NCBI GenBank assembly: GCA_963717695.1
Contig: CAVQWR010000001.1
Coordinates: forward strand, 310,001-374,000
DNA: 64,000 bases
Direction of reading: 5' to 3'
Source: CAIWHR01 sp963717695
GTDB taxonomy: Bacteria; Pseudomonadota; Gammaproteobacteria; Burkholderiales; Casimicrobiaceae
Notes under the pieces: model-generated
Seen by the model: only the letters and a program-made list of their open reading frames with translations
What the model was told of the DNA's origin: nothing
Databases searched by the model: none
Made by a program: the position numbers and the translations under genes
Shown here: piece by piece, positions 11,282-21,127 of the stretch
Numbering within the stretch: the stretch's first letter is position 1
Layout of the letters: each line of letters opens with the position of its first letter

Positions 11282-11645
11282 ATGCGGTATCGGACGAATC
11301 AACGCGGGCTCACCATCATTGGGTTCCTGCTGGTGGCCGCAGTGGCGATCATCTTCATTGCGGTGGGGGCGCGGATGGTGCCGGCGTACATCGAGTGGTG
11401 GTCCGTGCAGAAATCGCATTGAAAAGTCGCTGGCCGAAGCCAAGGATCCGACGTCGCTCGTCGAGATGCGAAAGACGTTTACGAGATACATCCAGACCGA
11501 CTACATCGATTCGGTCGGTCCGGACGATCTCGACGTGCAGAAGGACGGCAACGTGGTCACGGCCACCGTGACCTGGGCGCGCAAGCTCCATCTCGCCGGC
11601 AACGTCAGCCTGTATCTTGACTTCGAAGCGAAGGCGTCGCGCTGA
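11282..11645 (+). CDS. DUF4845 membrane-anchored protein, one frameshift
   Basis: A small protein with one N-terminal membrane helix (GLTIIGFLLVAAVAIIFIAVG) and a soluble C-terminal part containing IQTDYIDSVGPDDL. Genes of this family regularly sit between lepB and rnc in beta- and gammaproteobacteria; the function is unknown. One extra base near 11417 (GAAATCGCATTG) creates an early stop after VQKSH. Corrected length is 120 residues, normal for the family. Confidence 0.75.
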
Positions 11646-11707
11646 ACGCGAGTTCCGGTTTCGAGTCGACCGGCGCAGGGAAGGAGACCGCCGCATCCGG
11701 CGCGGGC

Positions 11708-12373
11708 TTGGGCCACGCCTTTCGACGGCCCGAGCTCCTCCATCAGGCGCTGACGCACCGCAGCTTCGGTGCGACGCACAACGAGCGCCTCGAATTCATC
11801 GGCGACGCCGTGCTCAACTGCGCGATTGCCGCCGCGCTCTACGAACGGTTCCCGCAGATGAAGGAGGGCGACCTGTCGCGCCTGCGCGCCAATCTCGTCA
11901 ATCGCGACACCCTCGCGGCGCTGGCGCAGGCGCAGGCGTTCGGCGCGGCGATCCGCCTCGGCGAAGGCGAGGTGAAAAGCGGCGGGGCGCTGCGCCCGTC
12001 GATTCTCGCCGATGCGTTCGAAGCGGTGATCGGCGCCATCTTCGTGGATGCCGGATTCGACGCGGCGCGCGACGCGATCGGCCGCACCTATGCGCCGCTC
12101 ATCGCGCAAATCAATCCCGACGACCCCGGCAAGGACCCGAAGACGCGGCTGCAGGAATGGCTGCAGGCGCGCCGCGTCGCGGTGCCCGATTACAGCGTGA
12201 TCGCGATCGCGGGCGAGGCGCATGCCCAGACCTTCACCGTCGAATGCCGGATCGCGGCACTCGGCGTCGCGACGCGCGGCGAAGGCAACAGCCGGCGCAC
12301 TGCCGAGCAGGCCGCGGCCGTGGCGGCATGGACGGCGCTCCGCGCAGCGGCGCCCGGAAGCCAGGAGCGCTGA
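11708..12373 (+). CDS. rnc: Ribonuclease III
   Basis: Double-strand-specific endoribonuclease for rRNA and mRNA processing. The catalytic signature ERLEFIGDAVLN and the second acidic motif DAFEAVIGAIFVD are intact, followed by a double-stranded RNA-binding domain (DPKTRLQEWLQARRVAVPDY to the end). The start is unclear: the open frame begins after a stop at 11618-11620 and contains only CTG (11642) and TTG (11708) as candidates. A few N-terminal residues could be missing through a nearby indel. Overlap with DUF4845 is possible. Confidence 0.9.
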   Translation: MGHAFRRPELLHQALTHRSFGATHNERLEFIGDAVLNCAIAAALYERFPQMKEGDLSRLRANLVNRDTLAALAQAQAFGAAIRLGEGEVKSGGALRPSILADAFEAVIGAIFVDAGFDAARDAIGRTYAPLIAQINPDDPGKDPKTRLQEWLQARRVAVPDYSVIAIAGEAHAQTFTVECRIAALGVATRGEGNSRRTAEQAAAVAAWTALRAAAPGSQER

Positions 12374-12377
12374 CGCG

Positions 12378-13265
12378 ATGACCGTCGCCGTGCAGCGCTG
12401 CGGTCACGTCGCGATCGTCGGCCGCCCCAACGTCGGCAAGTCGACGCTTCTCAACCGGCTCGTGGGCGCACGGATCAGCATCACGTCCGCCAAGGCGCAG
12501 ACGACGCGGCATCGCATCACCGGCATCCTGACGCGCGGTGACGCGCAGATCCTGTTCGTCGACACGCCCGGATTCCAGACGCTGCACCGCTCGCGCCTCA
12601 ACACGCGGATGAACGCCGCGGTGACGCAGAGCCTCGCCGGCATCGACGCCGTCGTGCTGGTGCTCGAAGCCGGGCGCACGGTCGAGGCCGATCGCGCCGT
12701 CGTCCGGCTCTTCCCGAAGGGGGCACACGTGGTCGCGGCACTCAACAAGCTCGACCAGCTGAAGGATCGGGATTCGCTGCTGCCGCAGATGGCCGAGCTC
12801 GCCGCACTGTTCCCCTTCGCGGCGATCGTGCCCGTCAGCGCCGAGAAGGACCGTGGGCTCGACGCATTGGTGGACGAGCTGACCAAACTCCTCCCGGACG
12901 GGCCGCACGTTCACGACGAGGACGAGATCACCGACCGCGACGAGCGCTTCCTCGCGGCCGAATTCGTGCGCGAGAAGATCTTCCGTCTTCTGGGCGAGGA
13001 GCTGCCCTATGCGAGCGCCGTTGCCATCGATCGCTTCGTCCACGAGGGCGCGATGCGGCGGATCCACGCGACGGTGTACGTCGAGCGCGAGAACCAGCGG
13101 GCCATCCTGCTCGGCGCGGGCGGCGCGAAGATGAAGGAGATCGCGAGCAGCGCGCGCACCGACATGGAGCGCCTGTTCGGCGGCCCCGTCTTCCTCGAGG
13201 TGTGGGTGCGGGTGAAGCGCGGCTGGGCCGACGACGACGCCGCGCTCTCGCGGCTCGGGTATTGA
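12378..13265 (+). CDS. era: GTPase Era
   Basis: Ribosome-assembly GTPase binding the 3' end of 16S rRNA. G1 GRPNVGKST, switch region TTRHRITGI, G3 DTPGF and G4 NKLD are followed by a C-terminal KH domain (GAGGAKMKEIASSAR). 295 residues. ATG 12378 follows an AGGAG; only 4 bases separate it from rnc, consistent with co-transcription. Confidence 0.96.
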   Translation: MTVAVQRCGHVAIVGRPNVGKSTLLNRLVGARISITSAKAQTTRHRITGILTRGDAQILFVDTPGFQTLHRSRLNTRMNAAVTQSLAGIDAVVLVLEAGRTVEADRAVVRLFPKGAHVVAALNKLDQLKDRDSLLPQMAELAALFPFAAIVPVSAEKDRGLDALVDELTKLLPDGPHVHDEDEITDRDERFLAAEFVREKIFRLLGEELPYASAVAIDRFVHEGAMRRIHATVYVERENQRAILLGAGGAKMKEIASSARTDMERLFGGPVFLEVWVRVKRGWADDDAALSRLGY

Positions 13266-13287
13266 TGCAAGAGGCCGGACCCACACG

Positions 13288-14058
13288 ATGCCCGTGCGCG
13301 CCCAGCCGAACCGCCGCGACGACCAGTCCGCGTTCGTGCTCCACACCTATCCATACCGCGAGACCAGCCTCATCGTCGAGGCGTTCACGCGCGAATGGGG
13401 CCGCGTCGCGATGGTCGCGCGCGGCGCGAAGCGACCCCGATCCGAGCTGCGCGGGCTCCTCCAGGGCTTCCAGCCGCTGACGCTGTCGTGGTTCGGCGCA
13501 CACGAGCTCAAGACGCTGGCGAAGGCCGAGTGGCGCGGCGGCCTCCCGCTGGTCGGCGGCGCGGCGCTCTGGTGCGGCTTCTATCTCAACGAGCTCGTGC
13601 TGAAGCTCTTGCCGCGCGAGGATCCGCATCCGCAGCTCTTCGCCGACTACGAGAACGCGCTCGCCGATCTCGCGACCGGAGGCGAGCAGGCGACGATCCT
13701 GCGCCGCTTCGAGGTGGCGCTGCTTGCAGGCTTGGGCTATGCGCTTCCGCTGCTGCGCGAGGCGGACACCGGAGCGCCGATCGATCCGGCAACGCGTTAC
13801 CATTACGCCTTCGACCGCGGGCCGCGGCGTGGCCCGCCATCGCCAGGCACGACGCTACCGTTGGTGAAAGGGGCGACGCTTGTGGCGCTGTCCGAGCAGC
13901 GCTACCCGGATGCGGAAACGGCTGCCGAGGCGAAGCGGCTGATGCGCGAGATCCTCGACCATTATCTCGAGCAGCGCGGCGTCGAGAGCCGACGGGTGAT
14001 CCGCGAGCTGCGCACCCTCGACGGCGCGACCAGAAAGGAAACCTCCCACCGTGATTGA
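13288..14058 (+). CDS. recO: DNA repair protein RecO
   Basis: RecFOR-pathway mediator that loads RecA on SSB-coated DNA. It has an N-terminal OB fold (FVLHTYPYRETSLIVEAFTR) and an all-alpha C-terminal domain including LCGxYLNELxLKLL-like residues (WCGFYLNELVLKLL). 256 residues. Its stop overlaps the start of pdxJ by 8 bases, suggesting translational coupling. Confidence 0.92.
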   Translation: MPVRAQPNRRDDQSAFVLHTYPYRETSLIVEAFTREWGRVAMVARGAKRPRSELRGLLQGFQPLTLSWFGAHELKTLAKAEWRGGLPLVGGAALWCGFYLNELVLKLLPREDPHPQLFADYENALADLATGGEQATILRRFEVALLAGLGYALPLLREADTGAPIDPATRYHYAFDRGPRRGPPSPGTTLPLVKGATLVALSEQRYPDAETAAEAKRLMREILDHYLEQRGVESRRVIRELRTLDGATRKETSHRD

Positions 14059-14812
14059 GCTCGGCGTCAACATCGACCATGTCGCCACCCTGCGCGAGGC
14101 GCGCCGCACGCACGAGCCGGATCCGGTATGGGCCGCCGTCGAGGCCCATCTCGGCGGCGCCGACGGCATCACCGTGCACCTGCGCGAGGATCGCCGTCAC
14201 ATCCAGGACGAGGACGTGCGCCGGCTGCGCGACCTCGTCCACATCCGCCTCAATCTCGAAATGGCGGCGACCGTGGAGATGGTGGACATCGCGTGCCGGC
14301 TGAAGCCCGAGATGGCGATGCTCGTCCCGGAAGGGCGACAGGAGATCACGACGGAAGGCGGGCTCGACATCGCAGGCCAGGAGGCGAAGCTCAAGGACAG
14401 TGTCGCCAGGCTCGCGGGAGCGGGCATCGTCACAAGCGTGTTCATCGACGCCGAGCCGCGCCAGATCGAGGCTGCGGCACGCATCGGCGCCCGCGTCTGC
14501 GAGGTGCACACCGGGCCGTACGCGCATGCATTCCATGCGCTCGGACGCGATCCCGAGAGTGCCGCGGTCGTCGCCGAGCTCACGCGAATCCGCACGGCGG
14601 GCGCGCTCATCCGGCGCGCCGGCATGCGCTTCAACGCGGGACACGCGCTCAACTACTTCAACGTGCAGCCGGTCGCAGCACTCGAAGGCATCCGCGAGCT
14701 CCACATCGGGCACGCGATCGTCTCGCGCTCGGTCTTCGTCGGCCTGCGCGAGGCCGTGCGGCAGATGAAATCGCTGCTGCGCGAAGCGGCCGGCCGGCAC
14801 GACGCACTGTGA
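14051..14812 (+). CDS. pdxJ: Pyridoxine 5'-phosphate synthase
   Basis: Condenses 1-deoxyxylulose 5-phosphate with 3-amino-1-hydroxyacetone phosphate to make pyridoxine phosphate (vitamin B6). TIM barrel with LGVNIDHVATLREARRT at the N terminus, VTVHLREDRRHI-type phosphate loop and ending GHAIVSRSVFVGL. 253 residues. GTG start inside recO; its TGA overlaps the nagZ GTG. The acpS gene that usually follows is absent here. Confidence 0.95.
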   Translation: MIELGVNIDHVATLREARRTHEPDPVWAAVEAHLGGADGITVHLREDRRHIQDEDVRRLRDLVHIRLNLEMAATVEMVDIACRLKPEMAMLVPEGRQEITTEGGLDIAGQEAKLKDSVARLAGAGIVTSVFIDAEPRQIEAAARIGARVCEVHTGPYAHAFHALGRDPESAAVVAELTRIRTAGALIRRAGMRFNAGHALNYFNVQPVAALEGIRELHIGHAIVSRSVFVGLREAVRQMKSLLREAAGRHDAL

Positions 14813-15769
14813 CGGCGCTGCCGCTCGGCCCCGTGATGCTCGGCGTCGAGGGCCTGGAGCTCACGCCCGCCGATCGTGCGCGTCTCGCGCATCCGTCCAC
14901 CGGTGCCGTCATCCTGTTCGCGCGCAATTACGCGTCGCCGGCGCAGCTCGCGCGCTTTGACGGCGTCGATTCGCGCGCTGCGCGATCCGCCGCTCCTGAT
15001 CTGCGTGGATCACGAGGGCGGACGCGTGCAGCGCTTTCGCGAAGGCTTCTCCGCGATCCCGCCGATGCGCACACTTGGGGAAGCGTGGGATGGCGATGTC
15101 GCCGCGGCGAGCGGCGAAGCGCGCCGCATCGGGGCGACGATCGCGCGCGAGCTGCGCGCGCACGGCGTCGACTTCACGTTCGCGCCGGTGCTCGATCTCG
15201 ATCACGGCGCCAGCGGCGTCATCGGCGATCGCGCCTTCCATCGCAATCCCAACGCCGTGGCCCATCTTGCCGCTGCCTTTGTCGACGGGCTGCACGCCGA
15301 AGGCATGGCGGCGGTGGGCAAGCATTTCCCGGGGCACGGCCACGTCGCCGCCGATTCGCACGAGGCGCTGCCGATGGACGAGCGCAGCCTTGCAATGATC
15401 GCCGCCGAGGATCTCGTGCCGTTCGCGGCGCTGGCGAAGCGCGGGCTCGACGGCATCATGCCGGCCCACGTCGTGTATCCGGCCGTCGACGCGCTTCCCG
15501 CCGGCTACTCGCGGAAATGGCTGCAGGAGATGCTGCGGGACCGGCTCGGCTTCGAGGGCACGATCTTCTCGGACGACCTCGAGATGGTCGGCGCGCATGG
15601 GGCGGGCGACGTCGTCGCGCGGGCCGAGGCGGCCGCCGCTGCAGGTTGCGACATGGTGCTGGTCTGCAACGACATGGCCGGCGCCGACGCGCTGCTGGAA
15701 CGCTGGACGCCCGGCCCGGCGAAGCACCTCGCGCGGAGGCTCGAGCAGATGCGCGGCCCGCGGCGCTGA
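14809..15769 (+). CDS. nagZ: Beta-N-acetylhexosaminidase NagZ, one frameshift
   Basis: Cytosolic glycoside hydrolase family 3 enzyme that removes GlcNAc from anhydro-muropeptides in cell-wall recycling. Motifs: ILFARNY, CVDHEGGRVQRFR, KHFPGHG with the flexible-loop His, and the nucleophile Asp in FSDDLEM. One extra T near 14960 (GCGCTTTGACG) interrupts the frame; corrected length about 319 residues. The GTG start overlaps the pdxJ stop as GTGA. Confidence 0.88.
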
Positions 15770-15782
15770 CCCCGCCGAGACG

Positions 15783-16619
15783 TCAGTGCGGATGCGGCCA
15801 GCGGCCGCCGAGATGTCTGGTGAGCTCCTCCGCCGTGTGCGCGACGACATGGCCGAGCTGCTTGATCCGCTCGTCCGGCAGCCGCGACGACGGACCCGCG
15901 ACCGAAATGGCGCCGAGCGTCTCGGCGTGCTCGTCGTAGATCGGCGACGCGACGCAGCGCGTGCTCTGCGCATGCTCCTCGTCGTCGAACGACCAGCCGC
16001 GCTGACGGATCACCCGGATGCTCGCCCACATCGTCTCCGGTGACGTGATCGTGTTCGCCGTGATCCTGGGCAGCCCCTTGACCTTGAGGATCGCGTCGAT
16101 CTGCTCGTCGGGCAGCGACGCGAAGATTGCCTTGCCGACACCCGATGCGTGCAGCGGCACGCGGCTGCCGAGCTTCACGATCGTGCGCATCATCTCCCGG
16201 CACTGGACCTGGTCGATGAACACCGCCTCGGTGCCGTCGAGGATCGCGAGGTTCGCAGTCTCGCCGGACTGCTCCATCAGCCGGCGCATGTATGGATGGC
16301 TCTGCGCGACGAAGTCGCGGCTGGCGAGGAAGCTCGAGCCGACGGCGAACGCCTGCAGCCCGACGTACCAGCGTCCGAGCTCGCCCGCCTGGTACACGTA
16401 TCCCATCTTCTCCAGCGTCGCGAGGAGGCGATGCGTGGTCGAAGTCGGCAGGGCGACGCGCTGCGCGACGTCGGTCAGCGTAAGGCCGCCCTCGGCGCGG
16501 GCGAGCGACTCGAGGATGTTGAGTCCCCGGGTGAGGCTTTGCACCTGTGCAGTCGAGGTGCCTCCCGGCTTCAGCGGCGTGCGGCCGCGACGGGGCGGGG
16601 TGGTGAAACGGTGCGGCAT
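15783..16619 (-). CDS. IclR-family transcriptional regulator
   Basis: N-terminal winged helix-turn-helix (RGLNILESLARAEGGLTLTD followed by PTSTTHRLLATLEKMGY) and a C-terminal IclR effector domain (SHPYMRRLMEQSGETANLA; LHASGVGKAIFASL; GAISVAGP). 278 residues, normal for the family. Divergent from the NmrA-type gene across about 210 bases and convergent with nagZ. It may control the NmrA-type gene or a distant operon; the effector cannot be told from sequence. Confidence 0.88.
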   Translation of the reverse strand: MPHRFTTPPRRGRTPLKPGGTSTAQVQSLTRGLNILESLARAEGGLTLTDVAQRVALPTSTTHRLLATLEKMGYVYQAGELGRWYVGLQAFAVGSSFLASRDFVAQSHPYMRRLMEQSGETANLAILDGTEAVFIDQVQCREMMRTIVKLGSRVPLHASGVGKAIFASLPDEQIDAILKVKGLPRITANTITSPETMWASIRVIRQRGWSFDDEEHAQSTRCVASPIYDEHAETLGAISVAGPSSRLPDERIKQLGHVVAHTAEELTRHLGGRWPHPH

Positions 16620-16833
16620 GCGATCGATGGCGGGATCCTTGCAGCGGCAAACCTAACACAAATCCGGCACGGCGCGGCATCGTGGCGCTTTCGCGCCGCG
16701 TGCCGCGGACCTCGCGCTGTGACGGGCGCGCGCCTGTCGCATTGACCGTCATTTTGACCCGGCGTACATTTTCTCCCTTTCGCACGTGCCGCCGCATCGG
16801 CGGAGACATCTGCGATCGTCAAGGAGACCTGAG

Positions 16834-17784
16834 ATGCCCGAAAGGAAGATCATCGCCGTCGTCGGCGCCACCGGTGCGCAGGGCGGCGGCCTCGTGCGTG
16901 CGATCCTCGCCGACCGCAGCGGAGCATTCGCGGCGCGTGCGATCACGCGCAACGCGGACTCCGACGCGGCGAAGGCGCTCGCGAGAGCCGGCGCCGAAGT
17001 CGTCGCCGCCGACGTCGACGACGAGGCAAGCCTTGCCCGCGCGTTTGCGGGCGCCTGGGGCGCCTACTGCGTGACGTTCTACTGGGCGCACATGTCGCCG
17101 GAAAAGGAGATCGCCGAGGCGCGCGGCATGGCCGCGGCAGCGAAATCGGCCGGCATCCGGCACGTGATCTGGTCGACGCTCGAGGACACGCGCAGGTTCA
17201 TCCCGCTCTCCGACAACCGGATGCCGACGCTGATGGGCAAGTACAAGGTGCCGCATTTCGACGCGAAAGGAGAGTCGGATCACTTCTTCACGGATGCCGG
17301 CGTCCCGACCACGTTCCTGCACACGTCGTTCTACTGGGACAACCTGATTTACTTCGGCATGGGACCGAAGAAGGGACCCGACGGGAAGTACGCCTTCACG
17401 CTGCCGATGGGTGACAGGAAGATGCCGGGCATGGCGGCCGAGGACATCGGCAGGTGCGCTTTCGGGATTTTCAAGGCGGGCGACCGATTCATCGGCAGGA
17501 CGGTGGGCATTTCGGGCGAGAACCTGACGGGCGCGCAGATGGCCGCGTCGCTGTCGCGGGCGTTGAAGCGCGAGGTCGCGTACAACGCGGTGCCGCCGGC
17601 GGTCTATCGCGGCTTTGGCTTTCCCGGCGCCGACGATCTCGGCAACATGTTCCAGTTCTATGCCGACTTCGAAGGGCCGTTCTGCGCGTCGCGCGATCCG
17701 GCGGTCGCACGCGCGCTCAACCCCGACCTGCAGACGTTCGACGCGTGGCTCACCGCGAATGCGTCGCGCATTCCTCTCGACTAG
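16834..17784 (+). CDS. NmrA-family NAD(P)-binding protein
   Basis: Atypical short-chain dehydrogenase fold with the dinucleotide-binding motif VVGATGAQGGG at residues ~9-19. It resembles NmrA/HSCARG redox-sensing proteins, which often bind NADP without a known reaction. 316 residues. A strong AAGGAG (16821-16826) precedes ATG 16834. Divergent from an IclR regulator. Substrate or partner unknown. Confidence 0.8.
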   Translation: MPERKIIAVVGATGAQGGGLVRAILADRSGAFAARAITRNADSDAAKALARAGAEVVAADVDDEASLARAFAGAWGAYCVTFYWAHMSPEKEIAEARGMAAAAKSAGIRHVIWSTLEDTRRFIPLSDNRMPTLMGKYKVPHFDAKGESDHFFTDAGVPTTFLHTSFYWDNLIYFGMGPKKGPDGKYAFTLPMGDRKMPGMAAEDIGRCAFGIFKAGDRFIGRTVGISGENLTGAQMAASLSRALKREVAYNAVPPAVYRGFGFPGADDLGNMFQFYADFEGPFCASRDPAVARALNPDLQTFDAWLTANASRIPLD

Positions 17785-17789
17785 AACGG

Positions 17790-17813
17790 CAGGCGCCCGC
17801 CTTTTGGCGCCTG
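17790..17813. terminator. Hairpin between convergent genes
   Basis: Perfect 8-bp inverted repeat CAGGCGCC / GGCGCCTG with an 8-base loop, filling the 30-base gap between the NmrA gene and the FAD oxidoreductase. There is no long U tract, so a bidirectional terminator is likely but not certain. Confidence 0.55.
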
Positions 17814-17814
17814 C

Positions 17815-20242
17815 TCAGGCGCGGGATGGCACCGGGGTGACGGCGAAGAGAATGCCGGCGATGTCGACCTCGCATTTCGCGGATGCGAGCGCGGCGTCGG
17901 TCAGCGGCGCATCGGTGCGCGCGTAGCCCATCGCCACGGCACGACCCAGCGCGCGGCTGTATCCCGCCGACGTGATCTCGCCGACATTGCGGCCGTCGAG
18001 GAGGATTGGTTCGCCGCCCCAGGGGAATGCGGCAGGATCGTCGAAAGTGAAGCGCAGCAACCGTTTGGTCATCGCCGCGGCGGCCCTGGCGGCGAGCGCA
18101 TCGCGGCCGATGAAGGCCGCGGGCTTGCCCATCGCGACGGCGTACGCGAGTCCCGCCTCCCACGGCGTCTCGTCGGGCGAGAGCTCGGCGCCCCAGGCGC
18201 GACGCCCGGCCTCCACGCGCAGCGCGTCTATCGTGTAATAGCCCGCGTCGCGCAGGCCGAACGGTGCGCCCGCATCGACCAGCGCGTCGTACAGCGTGAC
18301 GCACAGGTCGGTTGGAACGTAGAGCTCGTAGCCCGGTCCGCCGACGTAGCTCATCCGCGCTGCGCGAACTCGGGCGTAGCCGACGTCGATCATTCGGGTC
18401 GTCGCGAACGGCAGCGCCGTCTTCGACAGGTCGTCCGCCGACAGGGTCGCGAGCAGTGCCTCCGCCTTCGGTCCCATCACCGACACGACCGACCACGCGC
18501 TCGACACGTCGACCAGCACCGCACGCTCGTGTTCGCCAATGTGGCGCTCGATCCAGCTGAAGTCGCGCGTGGTCTGCGCCGATCCGGTGATGACCAGGAA
18601 CTCCGCAGGCGCCGCGCGCACGACGGTCAAGTCGCTCTCGAAGCCGCCGCGCGCGTTGAGCATCGCGGTGTAGACCATCCTGCCGACCGGCACGTCGATC
18701 TCGTTCGCGCAGAGACGCTGCAGCACGTCGAGCGCATCGGCGCCCTTGAGCGCGAATTTGGAGAATGACGTCTGGTCGAAGACGACGACGTCCTCGCGGC
18801 AGGCGCGCTGCTCCTCCAGCATCGGCGGTAGCCAGCCCGGCGTGCCGAACGTGGGGGCGGGGGCCGGCATTCCGGGCGGCAGGAAGTAGTTCGCGCGCTC
18901 CCATCCCATCTTCGAACCGAAGACGGCACCTTTCGCGGCAAGGCGGTCGTACAGCGGCGAGCGCCGCAGCGGACGGACCGTGACCTGCTCCTCGCGCGGC
19001 CAGCGCATCGCATAGTGGAGGCCCAGCGATTCGACCGTGCGATCGGCGAGATGCCTGCGATTCGCGTGCAGCGGCGCGAAGCGGCGCACGTCGACGTCCC
19101 ACAGGTCGACCGGGGCCTCGCCGCCGACGATCCATTCGGCGATCAGCTTGCCGGCGCCGCCGGAATTGGCGATGCCGGCCGAGTTGAATCCCGCGCACAC
19201 GAAGTAGCCGGCGAGCTCCGGTGCTTCGCCGAGGATGAAGTTGCCATCGGGCGTGAAGCTCTCGGGACCGTTCAGCAGCAGCTTCACTTGGGCGGTCTCG
19301 AGGCAGGGCGTCCGATGCACGGCATTGGTCATCAGGACCTCGAAGTGGTCCCAGTCCTCCGGCAGCAGGCGGAACTCGAATCCGTCGGGAATCGGGTCGA
19401 CGTTCCACGGCTTCGCCTGCGGCTCGAAGCCGCCCATGACGAGGCCGCCGACCTCTTCCTTGTAGTACAGGTAGCCGTCCGGATCGCGGATCACCGGCAT
19501 GTCGGGCGTCACGCCGGCGATCGGCTGGGTGACGAGATAGAAATGCTCCGCGGAGTAGAGCGGCACGTTGACGCCGGCGAGTGCGGCCGAACTCGCGCGC
19601 CCACTGTCCGCCGCAGTTGACGACAGTCTCACAGGCGATGGCGCCTTCGCCCTCCGCGGTGCGCCAGCGCACGCCGGTCACCCGGCCCTGCGTCGCATCG
19701 ACGCCGGTCACCTTGACGCCCTCGATGATCGCCGCGCCGCCCATGCGCGCGCCCTTTGCAAGCGACTGCGTCAGGTCGGTCGGATTCGCCTTGCCATCGC
19801 CGGGAATGTACACGGCGCCGGCGAGATCGTCGGTGCGCAGGATCGGCGCGATCCGGCCGGCTTCGGCCGGCGTCACGAACTCGAATTCGATGCCGAAGCT
19901 TCTTGCGCGCGCCATCTGTCGCTTCATCAGCGTGAGCCGCTCCGGCGTCTTCGCGACGTTGAGGCTGCCGCAGCGCTTCCAGCCGGTCGCGAGTCCGGTC
20001 TCGGCCTCGAGCGACGCGTAGAGCTCGATGCCATAGCGGCTCATCCGGGTCGCATTGCGTGTCGCGCGCGTCTGTCCGACGAGCCCGGCGGCATGCCACG
20101 TCGTCCCGCAGGTGAGCTTTCCCTGCTCCAGCAGTACGACGTCGCGCACGCCGAGCTTCGTCAGGTGATACGCCGTGGCAACGCCGGCGATGCCGCCGCC
20201 GACGACGACGACGCGGGCGTGCGTCGGAAAAGAGGGGCTCAT
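17815..20242 (-). CDS. FAD-dependent oxidoreductase with GcvT domains (dimethylglycine/sarcosine dehydrogenase-like), one frameshift
   Basis: Predicted N-demethylating flavoenzyme. The N-terminal FAD fold carries VVVVGGGIAGVATAYHL, and TCGTTWHAAGLVGQ resembles the covalent-flavin region of DMGDH. The C-terminal half has FAO and GcvT (folate-binding) domains (FDQTSFSKF; SYVGGPGYELYVP; ALRVEAGRRAWGAEL). One extra C near 19598 splits the frame; corrected length 808 residues, typical of DMGDH. Start ATG 20242. It is the last gene of the minus-strand run that begins with gntR-phnA-phnY-pbfA, so a substrate such as N-methyl-AEP is plausible (inference). Sarcosine or dimethylglycine are the default alternatives. 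Confidence 0.83.
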
Positions 20243-20261
20243 TCGGATCCGGGCAGGGGAC

Positions 20262-21122
20262 TCAGAGCTTGAGTGCGGCAACGCCGAGTGCAACGCTGGT
20301 GGCGCCCGCGAGACGGCGCCAGCCGAGGCCTTCCTTGAGGATCAGCGCGCCGAACAGCGTCGCGAAGATCACCGACGTCTCGCGCAACGCCGCGACCAGT
20401 GCGACCGGCGCGCGCGTCATCGCCCACAGCACGATTGCGTAGGCCATCACGCTGCCGGCGCCGGCGGCGAGCGAGCGGCGCGTGCCGCCGGTCATGTACG
20501 CGAGCGCGGGGCGGCCGCGGCGGAACGCGATCCAGATGAGGAACGGGAACCCTTCGAGAAACATGAGCCAGAACGCGTAGCCCCAGGCGTCGCCCGACGC
20601 ACGCGCGCCGGTGCCGTCGACGAACGTGTAGCACGCGATGATCGCCGCATTGGCGAGCGCCCACAGGACCGCGGCGCGCGGATGGCGCCCGGGATGCACG
20701 AAGGCGATGCTGACGATGCCGGCAGAGATCAGCGCGATGCCGGCGGCCGCCTGCAGGCTCGGCCATTCGTGCAGCAGCGCAATGCCCAGCAGTGCAACCA
20801 GCAGAGGCGCAGTGCCGCGCATCAGCGGATACGCGAAGGACAGGTCGCCGGTGCGGTAGGCGCCGGTCAGCGTGAGGTAGTACGCGAAGTGGATCGTCGC
20901 CGACGCCGCGATGAACGGCCATGCGCCCGGCGCCGGGATGGAGACGAAGGGCAGCGCCAGCAGCGACCAGAACGAGCTCGCGGCGACAATGCCTGCGGTG
21001 TCGAGCAGCGGATCGCCGCCCGGCGCGCTTTTCAGCAGCGTGTTCCATCCGGCGTGCAGCATGCCCGCGCCGAGGACCGCGAGCGTGACGCCGAGTGAAA
21101 TGCCGGTGGGCTGGATCGGCAC
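20262..21122 (-). CDS. EamA/DMT-family transporter
   Basis: Ten predicted membrane helices in two EamA repeats (for example LGVTLAVLGAGMLHAGWN, GTAPLLVALLGIALLHEW, LRETSVIFATLFGALILKEG). Drug/metabolite transporter superfamily, usually exporters of small metabolites or amino acids. About 286 residues from GTG 21122; GTG 21158 would overlap the preceding gene by 31 bases. Between the Na/Pi cotransporter and the FAD oxidoreductase, apparently in one operon. It might export a methyl- or amino-product of phosphonate catabolism; substrate unknown. Confidence 0.82.
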   Translation of the reverse strand: MPIQPTGISLGVTLAVLGAGMLHAGWNTLLKSAPGGDPLLDTAGIVAASSFWSLLALPFVSIPAPGAWPFIAASATIHFAYYLTLTGAYRTGDLSFAYPLMRGTAPLLVALLGIALLHEWPSLQAAAGIALISAGIVSIAFVHPGRHPRAAVLWALANAAIIACYTFVDGTGARASGDAWGYAFWLMFLEGFPFLIWIAFRRGRPALAYMTGGTRRSLAAGAGSVMAYAIVLWAMTRAPVALVAALRETSVIFATLFGALILKEGLGWRRLAGATSVALGVAALKL

Positions 21123-21127
21123 CGGAA

